From positions 1-64,000 of the forward strand of contig NZ_CACVCE010000067.1 in assembly GCF_902729445.1 (NCBI RefSeq): a DNA stretch of 64,000 nucleotides, read 5' to 3'. The stretch comes from Magnetospirillum sp902729445 (lineage in GTDB: Bacteria; Pseudomonadota; Alphaproteobacteria; Rhodospirillales; Magnetospirillaceae). A program made the position numbers and the translations under genes. Shown piece after piece: positions 17,727 to 26,374 of the stretch. How positions within the stretch are numbered: the stretch's first letter is position 1; the number at the start of each line of letters is the position of its first letter. The notes under the pieces were generated by a model. It saw only the letters and a program-made list of their open reading frames with translations. It was not told the DNA's origin and ran no database searches.

Positions 17727-18815
17727 CTACCTCAGCTTCAAGGTGGACAGGCCGACCAGCGCCAGGATGCCGGCGATGATCCAGAAACGGATGACCACGG
17801 TCGGTTCGGCCCAGCCCTTCTTTTCGAAGTGATGGTGCAGGGGCGCCATGCGGAACACCCGCTTGCCGGTCAGCTTGAAGCTGGCGACCTGGACGATCAC
17901 CGACACCGTTTCCAGCACGAACAGGCCGCCGACGATGGCCAGGACCAATTCATGCTTGGTCACCACGCTGATGGCGCCCAGCGCGCCGCCCATGGACAGC
18001 GAGCCGGTGTCGCCCATGAACACCATGGCCGGCGGCGCGTTGAACCACAGGAAACCCAGGCCGGCCCCGACCAGGGCGCCGCAGAACACCGCCAGTTCGC
18101 CCGAGCCGGGGACGTAATGGATCTGCAGATAGTTGGCGAACACCGCGTGGCCGACCAGATAGCTGATCAGGGCGAACACGCCGGCGGCGATCATCACCGG
18201 GACGATGGCCAGGCCGTCCAGCCCGTCGGTCAGGTTGACGGCGTTCGAGGCGCCGATGATGACGAACACCGCGAAGGGCACGAAGAACCACCCCAATTGA
18301 AGCAGCACGCCCTTGAGGAAGGGCACCGCCAGCGAGCCGGCCAGCGGTTCGCGCTGAATGGCATACACCCACCAGGCGGCGATCAGGGCGATGGCGATCT
18401 GGCCGGCCAGCTTGGCCTTGCCGGGCAGGCCCTTGGGGTTCTTCTTCGACACTTTCAGGAAGTCGTCCAGGAAGCCCAGAAGGCCGTAGCCCAAGGTGAC
18501 CAGCAAGACGATCCAAACATAGTGGGACCGAAGGTCGGCCCACAGAAGCGTGGCGACCACCAGGGCGATCAGGATCAGGAAGCCGCCCATGGTCGGCGTG
18601 CCCTTCTTGGTCAGAAGGTGCGATTCCGGCCCGTCGGCGCGAATCGGCTGGCCCTGCTTTTGCCACTTGCGCAGCCACTGGATCAGGCCCGGCCCGATCA
18701 GGAAGGCGACCACCAGGGCGGTCAGCACGGCGCCGCCGGTCCTGAAGGTCAGGTACTTGAACAGGTTGAAGACCTGATAATCGTCGGCCAGGGGGTAGAG
18801 CAGGTTGTAGAGCAT
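17727..18815 (-). CDS. mraY: Phospho-N-acetylmuramoyl-pentapeptide transferase MraY
   Basis: MraY is the polytopic inner-membrane enzyme that moves phospho-MurNAc-pentapeptide to undecaprenyl phosphate, giving lipid I. The 362-residue protein has about ten membrane helices. Signature stretches are KKGTPTMGGFLI, the aspartate-rich LLGFLDDFLK, NAVNLTDGLDGLAI, VFMGDTGSLSMGGALG, and near the end MAPLHHHFEKKGWAE. It sits 7 bp from murF and 6 bp from murD, one of the few dcw junctions here without an overlap. Confidence 0.97.
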   Translation of the reverse strand: MLYNLLYPLADDYQVFNLFKYLTFRTGGAVLTALVVAFLIGPGLIQWLRKWQKQGQPIRADGPESHLLTKKGTPTMGGFLILIALVVATLLWADLRSHYVWIVLLVTLGYGLLGFLDDFLKVSKKNPKGLPGKAKLAGQIAIALIAAWWVYAIQREPLAGSLAVPFLKGVLLQLGWFFVPFAVFVIIGASNAVNLTDGLDGLAIVPVMIAAGVFALISYLVGHAVFANYLQIHYVPGSGELAVFCGALVGAGLGFLWFNAPPAMVFMGDTGSLSMGGALGAISVVTKHELVLAIVGGLFVLETVSVIVQVASFKLTGKRVFRMAPLHHHFEKKGWAEPTVVIRFWIIAGILALVGLSTLKLR

Positions 18816-18822
18816 CTTTCCC

Positions 18823-20199
18823 TCATCCCTCCAGCAAGGTCTTGACGATCAGGCCCATGCGGCTGCCGGCCGAGCCCTTGACCATCACCACGTCTCCGGC
18901 CTTGACCAGGCCCTTGATCAGCGGCGCCAACTCGGCCGAGGACCCGGCCGCGGGGCCGCGCTTGTCTTCGGGCAGGGCGTCGGACAGGTGGCGCATCAAG
19001 GGGCCGGCGCAGGCGACCAGATCGATGTTCCAGGTGGCGACGGCCCCTGCCAGGTCGGCATGCAGTTCAGGCCCGGAATCACCCAGTTCCAGCATGTCGC
19101 CCAGGATGGCGATGCGGCGCGCCCCCTTGGCCGGGCGGGCCGCGGCCAGTGTGGCGATCGCCGCCTTCATCGAGACCGGGCTGGCATTGTAGGATTCGTC
19201 GATCAGCTCGAAATTGCCGGCGCCGATGGCGATGCGGTGGCGCTCGCCCCGGCCCTTGGGGGCCTTCATGGCGGCCAGGGAACGGGCGGCTTCCAGCGGG
19301 TCGGCGCCCAAGGCCTTGACCGCCAGCAGCACGGCGAGCGAGTTCATGCCCCAATGCAGGCCGGGGACGCCGACGCGGTAGGCCACCGGATGGTCTTCCA
19401 GCAGGGCGAAGATCGCGGTCTCGTCGGGATCGACGGCGCAGTCCAGCAGGCGGGCGTCGGCTTCGATATGGCTGCCGAAGGTGCGGATGGTGATGTTGCC
19501 GGCCGCCTTGGCCAGGCGGCGGAAATGGCGGTTGTCGCGGTTCAGGCACGCGGTGCCGCCGGGTTCGATCCCCGAGAAGATTTCCGCCTTGGCGTCGGCG
19601 ATGTCCTCGGTCGAGGCGAAGAAGGCCGAATGCACCGCCTCGACGGTGGTGATGATGGCCACATGGGGGCGGACCATGGCGACCAGCGGGGTGATCTCGC
19701 CGGGATGGTTCATGCCCAGTTCGAACACGCCGAAGCGGGCATCGCGCGGCATGCGGGCCAGGGACAGCGGCACGCCCCAATGATTGTTGAAGCTGCCCAC
19801 CGACCAGTGGGTCTTGCCCTGGGGCGCCAGCGCCACGGCCAGCATTTCCTTGGTGCCGGTCTTGCCGACCGAGCCGGTCACCGCGCAGACGGAAGCGGCC
19901 GAGCGGGCGCGCGCGGCCCGGCCCAGGTCGCGCAAGCCCTCCATGGTGTCCTTGACCACCACCAGCGGCAGATTGTCGCAGCCTTCGGGGATTCGGTGAA
20001 CCAGGGCGGCGGCGGCACCGGCCTCGATGGCGGCCTTGACGTGGTCGTGGCCGTCATGGCTGGGGCCGGCCAGGGCGATGAACAGGTCGGCCTTGGCGAT
20101 GGTGCGCGAATCGATCGACACGCCGCAGGCTTCCCAGGCGGGACCCCGGGCGGTGCCGCCGGTAGCGGCGCGAACCTCGGCCGAGCTCCACAGCGTCAT
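18823..20199 (-). CDS. murF: UDP-MurNAc-tripeptide--D-Ala-D-Ala ligase MurF
   Basis: MurF adds the D-Ala-D-Ala dipeptide made by Ddl to finish the pentapeptide precursor. The 458-residue protein starts MTLWSSAEVRAATGG. It has SIDSRTIAKADLFIALAG, the ATP loop VTGSVGKTGTKEML near residue 110, GVFELGMNHPGEITPLV and LIDESYNASPVSMKAAI, all MurF features. The start at 20199 makes an ATGA overlap with murE; a longer frame from 20229 would run into murE coding sequence. The last residues, KGSAGSRMGLIVKTLLEG, are typical. Confidence 0.96.
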   Translation of the reverse strand: MTLWSSAEVRAATGGTARGPAWEACGVSIDSRTIAKADLFIALAGPSHDGHDHVKAAIEAGAAAALVHRIPEGCDNLPLVVVKDTMEGLRDLGRAARARSAASVCAVTGSVGKTGTKEMLAVALAPQGKTHWSVGSFNNHWGVPLSLARMPRDARFGVFELGMNHPGEITPLVAMVRPHVAIITTVEAVHSAFFASTEDIADAKAEIFSGIEPGGTACLNRDNRHFRRLAKAAGNITIRTFGSHIEADARLLDCAVDPDETAIFALLEDHPVAYRVGVPGLHWGMNSLAVLLAVKALGADPLEAARSLAAMKAPKGRGERHRIAIGAGNFELIDESYNASPVSMKAAIATLAAARPAKGARRIAILGDMLELGDSGPELHADLAGAVATWNIDLVACAGPLMRHLSDALPEDKRGPAAGSSAELAPLIKGLVKAGDVVMVKGSAGSRMGLIVKTLLEG

Positions 20200-21620
20200 G
20201 CGCCCCTCCTGTCCAGGGCGGCCCGGCATTCGGTGGAATCGTCGAAGGGCAGGATTTCGGTGCCGACGATCTGGCCCTGCTCGTGGCCCTTGCCGGCTAC
20301 CACCAGCACGTCGCCCGCTTCCATACCGTCAATGGCGGCGCGGATGGCTTTGCTGCGGTCGGCGATTTCGACCGCGCCGGGGCAGGCGGCCAGGATGGCG
20401 GCGCGAATGGGGGCGGCGGCCTCGGTGCGGGGATTGTCGTCGGTGATGATGACGCGATCGGCCAGACGGGCGGCGATGGCCCCCATCTGGCCCCGCTTGC
20501 CGGGGTCGCGGTCGCCGCCGCAGCCGAACACCACCACCAGGCGGCCATGGGCGTGGGGGCGCAGCGCAGTCAGCACGGTTTCCAGGGCGTCGGGGGTGTG
20601 GGCGTAATCGACGAAGATCGAGGGCGCCACCGGCTGCAAGCGACCCGGCACGCCCTCCAGCCCTCCCAGGGCGGCGGTGGCGGCGACGGCATCGGCGCCG
20701 CAGGCGATGACCAGGCCCAGGGCGGCCAGAGCGTTGGCGGCCTGGAAGGTGCCGGCCAGCTTCAGATGGATGCGGGCGGGACGGCCCAGGATGTCGAGTT
20801 CCAGGACCTGACCGTCGGGGGCGGCGAGCGCCGCCTTCAGGCGCAGATCGGCGCCGTTGGCGCCAAAGGCCAGGATCGGCTGGCCGCGAGTCTTGGCGGC
20901 CTTCAGGAACAGGTCGGCGACGGGGCTGTCGGCGTTGATGATGGCGGTGCCGGTGGGCGGCAGCAATTCGGTGAACAGGCGCAGCTTGGCGGCGCCGTAT
21001 TCCTCCATGGTGCCGTGATAATCCAGATGGTCGCGGGTCAGGTTGGTGAAGGCGGCGGCCTCGAGCCGGACGCCATCCAGGCGGAACTGGGTCAGGCCGT
21101 GGCTGGACGCCTCCATGCAGGCATGGGTGATTCCATGGTCGGCCAGGCCGGCCAGGGTGGCGTGCAGGTCGGCCGGGTCGGGGGTGGTCAGGCTGCCGCT
21201 GTTGGGCCAATCCTCGGCGATCACCCCCAGGGTGCCCAGGGCGGCGGCAGGGTAGCCCAGGGATCGCCACAATTGGCGGGCGAAATTGGCGGTCGAGGTC
21301 TTGCCGTTGGTGCCGGTGACGGCGGCCATGTGGGCCGGCTGGCGACCGTGGAAGGCGGCCGCCGCCAGGGCGAAGGCGCGGCGCGGCTCGGGGTGGGGAA
21401 CCAGGATCGCGCCGTCCGGGGCGGGGGTACCTTCGGGGGCCAGGATCGCCACCGCGCCGGCCTTGATGGCGCGGTCGATGAAGGCGCGGCCATCGGCCTT
21501 GGTGCCGGGCAGGGCGGCGAACAGGAAGCCGGGCGCGACCTTGCGCGAATCGGCGGTCAGGCCGGTGATGGTGGGGTTGGCGCCGGTCCAACCGGCGATC
21601 AGCTCAGCGAGTTGCGGCAA
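20196..21620 (-). CDS. murE: UDP-MurNAc-L-Ala-D-Glu--2,6-diaminopimelate ligase MurE
   Basis: MurE adds the third residue of the stem peptide. The motif DNPRTE marks meso-diaminopimelate as substrate. The protein has GLTADSRKVAPGFLFAALPG, the ATP loop TGTNGKTSTANF, DYHGTMEEYGAAKLRLF and VFGCGGDRDPGKRGQMG. I start at a TTG (21620) because GGAGG (21628-21632) lies exactly 7 nt before it and the length then matches the family. It overlaps ftsI by 17 bp. An ATG at 21662 would add 14 low-complexity residues and is the alternative. The 3' end overlaps murF by ATGA. Confidence 0.92.
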   Translation of the reverse strand: MPQLAELIAGWTGANPTITGLTADSRKVAPGFLFAALPGTKADGRAFIDRAIKAGAVAILAPEGTPAPDGAILVPHPEPRRAFALAAAAFHGRQPAHMAAVTGTNGKTSTANFARQLWRSLGYPAAALGTLGVIAEDWPNSGSLTTPDPADLHATLAGLADHGITHACMEASSHGLTQFRLDGVRLEAAAFTNLTRDHLDYHGTMEEYGAAKLRLFTELLPPTGTAIINADSPVADLFLKAAKTRGQPILAFGANGADLRLKAALAAPDGQVLELDILGRPARIHLKLAGTFQAANALAALGLVIACGADAVAATAALGGLEGVPGRLQPVAPSIFVDYAHTPDALETVLTALRPHAHGRLVVVFGCGGDRDPGKRGQMGAIAARLADRVIITDDNPRTEAAAPIRAAILAACPGAVEIADRSKAIRAAIDGMEAGDVLVVAGKGHEQGQIVGTEILPFDDSTECRAALDRRGA

Positions 21621-23358
21621 GATCGCCCCTCCCGTGGCCGGACGTGGCGGGGCGGGCGGCAATGGTCGGCTCGGGCGTGGCCTTGGGCGCGATGCCCATC
21701 ATCGGCGCCAGTTGGGCGATGATGCGCCCGGCGGCCGGGGCAGCCGTCCAGCCGGCGGTGATGAAGCCATAGGTTTCCTTGGTGCCCTGCGGCTCGTCGA
21801 TCATGGCGACAACCACATAGCGCGGCGCGTCCATCGGGAAGGCGGCGACGAAGGACGACAACACCGCCTTCTTCTTATAGCCGCCATGGGCGGCCTTCTC
21901 GGCGGTGCCGGTCTTGCCGCCGACGTCGTAGCCCGCCACCTCGGCCTTCTTGCCGGTGCCGTCGGTCACCACCATGCGCATCAGCGCGCGCATCTGGTCC
22001 GAGGTGCGGGGCTTCAGCACCCGCTCGCCGGGGATGGCGCGGCCGTCGCCGGCGGCCAGCAAGGTGGCGGGGCGGAAGATGCCGCCATTGACCAGGGCCG
22101 CCGCGCCGGAAACCAGTTGGATCGGCGTCACCGACAGGCCGTGACCGAACGAGATGGTGATGGTGTTGATCTCGCGCCACGGGCTGGGAACCATCGGGGC
22201 GCCGACCTCGGGCAGTTCGATGGTGGGCGTCTGCAGCATGCCGATGCGGCCCATGAACGAGCGCTGGAACTCGGTGCCGGCTTCCAAAGCCATGCGGGCC
22301 GAGCCGATGTTCGACGAATGGACCAGGATTTCCGGGACGGTCATCCAGCGGTTCAGGGCATGGTCGTCGTGGATCTCGTGGCTGCCGTACTTCAACGGGC
22401 GGGTGGCATCGAAGCTGGAATGCAGGTTGACCCGGCCGCTTTCCAGCGCCATCGCCGTGTTGAACAGCTTGAAGGTCGAGCCCATCTCGTAGGCGCCCTT
22501 GGTGGCGCGGTTGAACAAGGCGTCGTTGGCCCCGGCCGGCGGGTCGTTGGGGTCGAAATCGGGCAGGCTGACCATCGCCAGCATCTCGCCGGTATGGATG
22601 TCCATCACCATGCCGGTGGCGCCCTGGGCGCGGAAGGTCTCGACCGCCTTTTGCAGTTCGTTCCTGACCAGGGTCTGGACGCGGATGTCCAGGGACAGCC
22701 GCACCGGCTCGGCGCTGGACCGCAGGCCCGCATCGAAGCGCTTCTCGATGCCGGCGATGCCCTTGTTGTCGATGTCGGTCATGCCGACGGCGTGGGCGAC
22801 CAGCGAACCGTGCGGATAGACCCGGCGCTCGCCCTTCTCGAAGTAAAGTCCGGGAATGCCCAAGGCATTGACGTCGTATTGCTGCCGGGGCGTCAGGTTG
22901 CGGCGCAGATAGGCGAAGCTCTTGCCGTTGCCCAGCCGGGCGCGGACTTCCGCCTTGTCCAGGTCGGGCAGCACGCGGGCCAGCTTGTCGACCGCTTCCT
23001 GGGCGTCGGGCACTTCGTGCGGGCGGGCGTACAGCGACACGGTGGGCAGGCTGGTGGCCAGGATGATGCCGTTGCGGTCGACGATGTCGCCGCGTTCCAT
23101 TTCGACGCCGTCGATGCGGGCGTGGGGCAGCGCGCGTGGGCGGGCCGGATTGGAATCCAGCACGGCGACATCGACCATGCGCGCGCCGATGACGCCGAAG
23201 ATGACGGTGAAGACGGCGACGGTGGCGACCAGACGGCCACGGCTGGTTTCCAGGGCGCGCATGCGAACGCCGTCCAGATACAAAGCGGCGGGACCGTTTT
23301 GCAGGTCCTCGCCGGCATGCATCAGGGGCGTGGGGGGCTTGCGCGCGAACAGGCTCAT
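21604..23358 (-). CDS. ftsI: Septal peptidoglycan transpeptidase FtsI (PBP3)
   Basis: FtsI is the class B penicillin-binding protein that cross-links septal peptidoglycan with FtsW. The 584-residue protein has a short cytoplasmic tail, one membrane segment near residues 42-62 (LVATVAVFTVIFGVIGARMV), a pedestal domain with ERGDIVDRNGIILAT, and a transpeptidase domain. The catalytic motifs are SxxK in GSTFKLFN, SxN in SSNIGSA and KTG in VGGKTGTAEKA. The ATG at 23358 forms an ATGA overlap with ftsL. Upstream residues in the same open frame belong to an unrelated reading of ftsL and were left out. Confidence 0.96.
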   Translation of the reverse strand: MSLFARKPPTPLMHAGEDLQNGPAALYLDGVRMRALETSRGRLVATVAVFTVIFGVIGARMVDVAVLDSNPARPRALPHARIDGVEMERGDIVDRNGIILATSLPTVSLYARPHEVPDAQEAVDKLARVLPDLDKAEVRARLGNGKSFAYLRRNLTPRQQYDVNALGIPGLYFEKGERRVYPHGSLVAHAVGMTDIDNKGIAGIEKRFDAGLRSSAEPVRLSLDIRVQTLVRNELQKAVETFRAQGATGMVMDIHTGEMLAMVSLPDFDPNDPPAGANDALFNRATKGAYEMGSTFKLFNTAMALESGRVNLHSSFDATRPLKYGSHEIHDDHALNRWMTVPEILVHSSNIGSARMALEAGTEFQRSFMGRIGMLQTPTIELPEVGAPMVPSPWREINTITISFGHGLSVTPIQLVSGAAALVNGGIFRPATLLAAGDGRAIPGERVLKPRTSDQMRALMRMVVTDGTGKKAEVAGYDVGGKTGTAEKAAHGGYKKKAVLSSFVAAFPMDAPRYVVVAMIDEPQGTKETYGFITAGWTAAPAAGRIIAQLAPMMGIAPKATPEPTIAARPATSGHGRGDLAATR

Positions 23359-23921
23359 CGCAGCCCTCCCGGTCCATCGGGGGTTTGGGCCAGGGCGGGC
23401 GACTGGATGATGATGGTGCGGCCGGGCGGCTGGGGTGCCGGCCGGGGCGGCTGCGGCGCCGGTACCGGCGAGGCGGCCAGGACCGAGGGGGGCGGCGGCA
23501 TGACCGGCGGCGGCTTGGTGGCGGCGGGCTTGACCGGGTCGGTCTTGGGGGCGGGGCGGCCCGGCTCGCTCTTGCCCGGTTCGCTTTTGCCCATCTGGAC
23601 CGGGGCGGGCTTGGGGGCGGCCAGGGCGGCGGTGGCGGTCGGCTCCTTGCGGGCCGGGGTCAGCGAGGTGATCTGGCTGGGCGCCATCACCCGCATGGAC
23701 AGGAACTTTTCGGACAGCTGGCGCAGGCGGGCCGGGTCGTTCAGATAGCTCCATTCCGCCTTCAGGACGTGGATTTCTTCCTGGTTGCGCTGGATCTCGC
23801 GGTTCAGCTCGGCCAGGCGGGCTTCCTGGTCGCGGACCTCGTGCTTGACGAAGAATAGGCCGACACCCAGAACACCGGCGATGGCGGCCAGCAACAGGCT
23901 GGTTCCCAATCCCTTGATCAT
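23355..23921 (-). CDS. ftsL: Cell division protein FtsL with Pro/Ala-rich C-terminal tail
   Basis: FtsL is a small bitopic divisome protein that forms a coiled coil with FtsB and activates FtsWI. Residues 5-25 (GTSLLLAAIAGVLGVGLFF) are the membrane segment. Residues 28-60 have heptad-like spacing (VRDQEARLAELNREIQRNQ), and residues 56-76 (EWSYLNDPARLRQLSEKFL) match the conserved FtsL segment. At 188 residues it is longer than the usual 100-130, because it ends in about 100 residues rich in Pro, Ala and Lys that are predicted disordered. Position between rsmH and ftsI, with ATGA overlaps on both sides, supports the call. Confidence 0.88.
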   Translation of the reverse strand: MIKGLGTSLLLAAIAGVLGVGLFFVKHEVRDQEARLAELNREIQRNQEEIHVLKAEWSYLNDPARLRQLSEKFLSMRVMAPSQITSLTPARKEPTATAALAAPKPAPVQMGKSEPGKSEPGRPAPKTDPVKPAATKPPPVMPPPPSVLAASPVPAPQPPRPAPQPPGRTIIIQSPALAQTPDGPGGLR

Positions 23922-24901
23922 GCGTCGCCTCCTTCCCAGGCCGGGGCTCCGGTCCGGATGGCGGTCCGCAGCTTGGCCGAGCGCGAGCGCGGATTGCGCG
24001 CCTGTTCGGCCGGGCCGGCGGCAACCGCCTTGCGGGTCAGCAGGGTGAAGGTGGGGGCGGGCCCGGCGGCCTGCATCGGCAGATGGCGCGACGCCCCCTC
24101 GACCACGCCCGAGCGGCGCTTCATGAAGGTCTTGACCGCGCGGTCCTCGAGCGAATGAAAGGTCACCACCGCCAGGCGGCCGCCCGGGGCCAGCAGCCGC
24201 TCGGCGGCGGCCAGGCCGCGGCTCAGTTCGCCCAGCTCGTCATTGACGTGGATGCGCAAGGCCTGAAAGGTGCGCGTCGCCGGGTCGATGGTGTCGTTGC
24301 CCTTGCGCACCGCCCGGCGCACCACCTCGGCCAGGTCCGAGGTGCGCTCGAACCGCTTGTCGGCGCGGGCGGCGACGATGGCGCGGGCGACCCGGCGGGC
24401 GTGCCGTTCCTCGCCCAGATGAAAGATGATGTCGGCCAGTTCGCCTTCCGACGCATTGTTGACCACGTCGGCGGCCGACGGGCCGGCCTGCTCCATCCGC
24501 ATGTCCAGCGGGCCGTCCTTGGCGAACGAGAACCCCCGTTCGGCCTGGTCGATCTGCATCGACGACACCCCGATATCCAGGGCGATGCCATCGACCGAGC
24601 CGATCCCATGCTCGGCCAGCAGGCGGTCCATGTCGCCGTAGCGGCCGGCCAGCACGGTCAGGCGGCCGCTGGCCGCCTCGGGCAGGGCGCGGCCGTTGGC
24701 GACGGCGTCGGGGTCGCGGTCGATGCCGATCACCCGGGCGGCCCCTTGCCCCAGCAGGGCGCGGGAATAGCCGCCGGCCCCGAAGGTGCCGTCGACGAAC
24801 ACGCCGCCACTCAGCGGGGCCAGGCTGGCCAGCACCTCGTCCAGCAGGACCGGGATGTGGGGGATGGATTCCGAGTCCGGGGCGGGAGCGGGGGCGGTCA
24901 T
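23918..24901 (-). CDS. rsmH: 16S rRNA (cytosine(1402)-N4)-methyltransferase RsmH
   Basis: RsmH (MraW) methylates N4 of C1402 in 16S rRNA, tuning the ribosomal P site. The 327-residue protein has HIPVLLDEVLASLAP, the SAM-binding FVDGTFGAGGYSRALL, VIGIDRDPDAVANG, and GIALDIGVSSMQIDQAERGF. Near the end GRLAVVTFHSLEDRAVKTFM is a family hallmark. ATGA overlaps join it to mraZ and ftsL. The N-terminal 12 residues are Pro/Ala-rich and may vary. Confidence 0.96.
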   Translation of the reverse strand: MTAPAPAPDSESIPHIPVLLDEVLASLAPLSGGVFVDGTFGAGGYSRALLGQGAARVIGIDRDPDAVANGRALPEAASGRLTVLAGRYGDMDRLLAEHGIGSVDGIALDIGVSSMQIDQAERGFSFAKDGPLDMRMEQAGPSAADVVNNASEGELADIIFHLGEERHARRVARAIVAARADKRFERTSDLAEVVRRAVRKGNDTIDPATRTFQALRIHVNDELGELSRGLAAAERLLAPGGRLAVVTFHSLEDRAVKTFMKRRSGVVEGASRHLPMQAAGPAPTFTLLTRKAVAAGPAEQARNPRSRSAKLRTAIRTGAPAWEGGDA

Positions 24902-25371
24902 CGCGGCTCCTGCGACGGAGCCTTGGGCCTCAAGGGCAGGGTGGGGCGGTTGGCCAGGGCGCGGGCGCGGATTTCCGCCTCGGCCGCGCGGTAGCTTTCG
25001 GGTTCCCAGATCTGGAAGGTCTGGCCCTTGCCGACGAAGGCGCAGGATTCGGTGATGCCGGCATGGGCCATCACATCCTCGGGCAGCAGGATGCGGCCCT
25101 CGGGGTCCCAGGCCAGCTGGCGGGCGTCGGCGAAGATCAGGGCCGACAGATCGTCCTGTTCGGGCGAGAAGGCGTCGAGGTTCTGGGCGCTGTCGGACAG
25201 CCGCTCCATGAAGTCCATGCCGCAACCTTCGATGCAGGCATGGGCGAACGAGCGATAGGCGATGATCCCCTGGAAGGGCTGGACGGACAAGGTCGCGCGG
25301 AAGCTCGCCGGGACCGATACCCGGCCCTTGCGGTCAACCTTGTTTACGAATGTGGAGAGGAAAAGCCCCAT
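24898..25371 (-). CDS. mraZ: Transcriptional regulator MraZ
   Basis: MraZ is the DNA-binding repressor of the dcw operon in E. coli and other bacteria, made of two AbrB-like (SpoVT/MraZ) domains in a ring. The 157-residue protein has the first-domain motif NKVDRKGRVSVPASFR and the second-domain LAWDPEGRILLPEDVMAH. The start MGLFLSTFVNK (25371) is standard; longer in-frame starts up to 25494 run through the operator region and were rejected. It is first in the operon, and four TGGG boxes stand 84-117 bp upstream of its start codon, consistent with autoregulation. Confidence 0.95.
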   Translation of the reverse strand: MGLFLSTFVNKVDRKGRVSVPASFRATLSVQPFQGIIAYRSFAHACIEGCGMDFMERLSDSAQNLDAFSPEQDDLSALIFADARQLAWDPEGRILLPEDVMAHAGITESCAFVGKGQTFQIWEPESYRAAEAEIRARALANRPTLPLRPKAPSQEPR

Positions 25372-25718
25372 CCCCCGATATCCGCCTACCGAAAAGCCCG
25401 TTGCCCCAATCCCCCCTGCCGAATGCGCGCACTTCACCTGGAAACGCCATGCGGTGGGTGAAAATGGGATATCATGGGTAATCATGGGCGTCAATGGTAT
25501 TGACTAGTAAAAATCTGGGCCAAGGCGCCTGTTTGCAAATTGACGCCAAATTTACCAAAGTACTCGAAGAATGCGCTTTAATTCATTGAAAAATATGATG
25601 TTTTTCCGTTGCGCCGAAATTGGCGCACGACAACCGGCCGGCGCGGCGCGGGCCAGGGCTGGGGGGTGGGCGCCGATGGCGCCGCATGGGATGGTATGGG
25701 TGGAAAATCGAGAAATTT
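25372..25718. other. Intergenic region between rnpB and mraZ
   Basis: These 347 bp hold no convincing gene. The half nearer mraZ contains the TGGG array. The middle (about 25500-25610) is AT-rich, unlike its surroundings, and is a likely promoter area for the dcw operon. A small inverted repeat TGCGCC-GAAATT-GGCGCA stands near 25610-25627. Open frames here are shadows of rnpB or of low-complexity sequence. Confidence 0.5.
25455..25498 (-). promoter_or_regulatory. Putative MraZ operator: TGGG boxes at 10-bp period
   Basis: On the plus strand TGGG occurs at 25455, 25465, 25475 and 25485, with a degenerate TGGT at 25495, all exactly 10 bp apart. MraZ is known to bind direct TGGGN repeats with 5-nt spacers (10-bp period). 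Here the boxes read toward the gene's upstream side, as CCCA on the mraZ coding strand. A possible -35 TTGACG (25494-25489 minus) with TATCCC 17 nt on would place the boxes in the promoter spacer; that promoter is weak and inferred. Confidence 0.7.
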
Positions 25719-26109
<391 letters not shown>

Positions 26110-26115
26110 CCGGCA

Positions 26116-26144
26116 CAGTGCACCGACGGCGGTGTCGGCGTCAA
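26116..26144 (-). promoter_or_regulatory. Candidate rnpB promoter
   Basis: TTGACG (26144-26139) and TGCACT (26121-26116) are separated by 17 nt, and a start about 7 nt on would fall at the 5' end of RNase P RNA. The -35 is near consensus; the -10 matches only three of six positions. Confidence 0.45.
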
Positions 26145-26319
26145 GGGGGTGGCTGGATGATGTAAGCCGAGACAAATTTCAATAATAAAAGCGATGTTTA
26201 CTTGGGAGATGCGCAATCAGGCGAGAACTACATCAAATTAACCTGATTTTGATAAACATTAAAAGAAGATTTACCAATATTTCTTCGACATTAACCGGCT
26301 GTGAGCAGGCAAAACAAAA

Positions 26320-26347
26320 GGGTCGGGACCATCTCTGGCCCCGACCC
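26320..26347 (-). terminator. Rho-independent terminator of cheZ
   Basis: GGGTCGGG pairs with CCCGACCC around a short loop (one A/C mismatch then CC/GG extend the stem). On the minus strand the stem is followed by TTTTGTTTTG. It begins 28 nt past the cheZ stop codon. Confidence 0.85.
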
Positions 26348-26374
26348 CCGGTTGGGAATGCGCAAGAAACGCGG

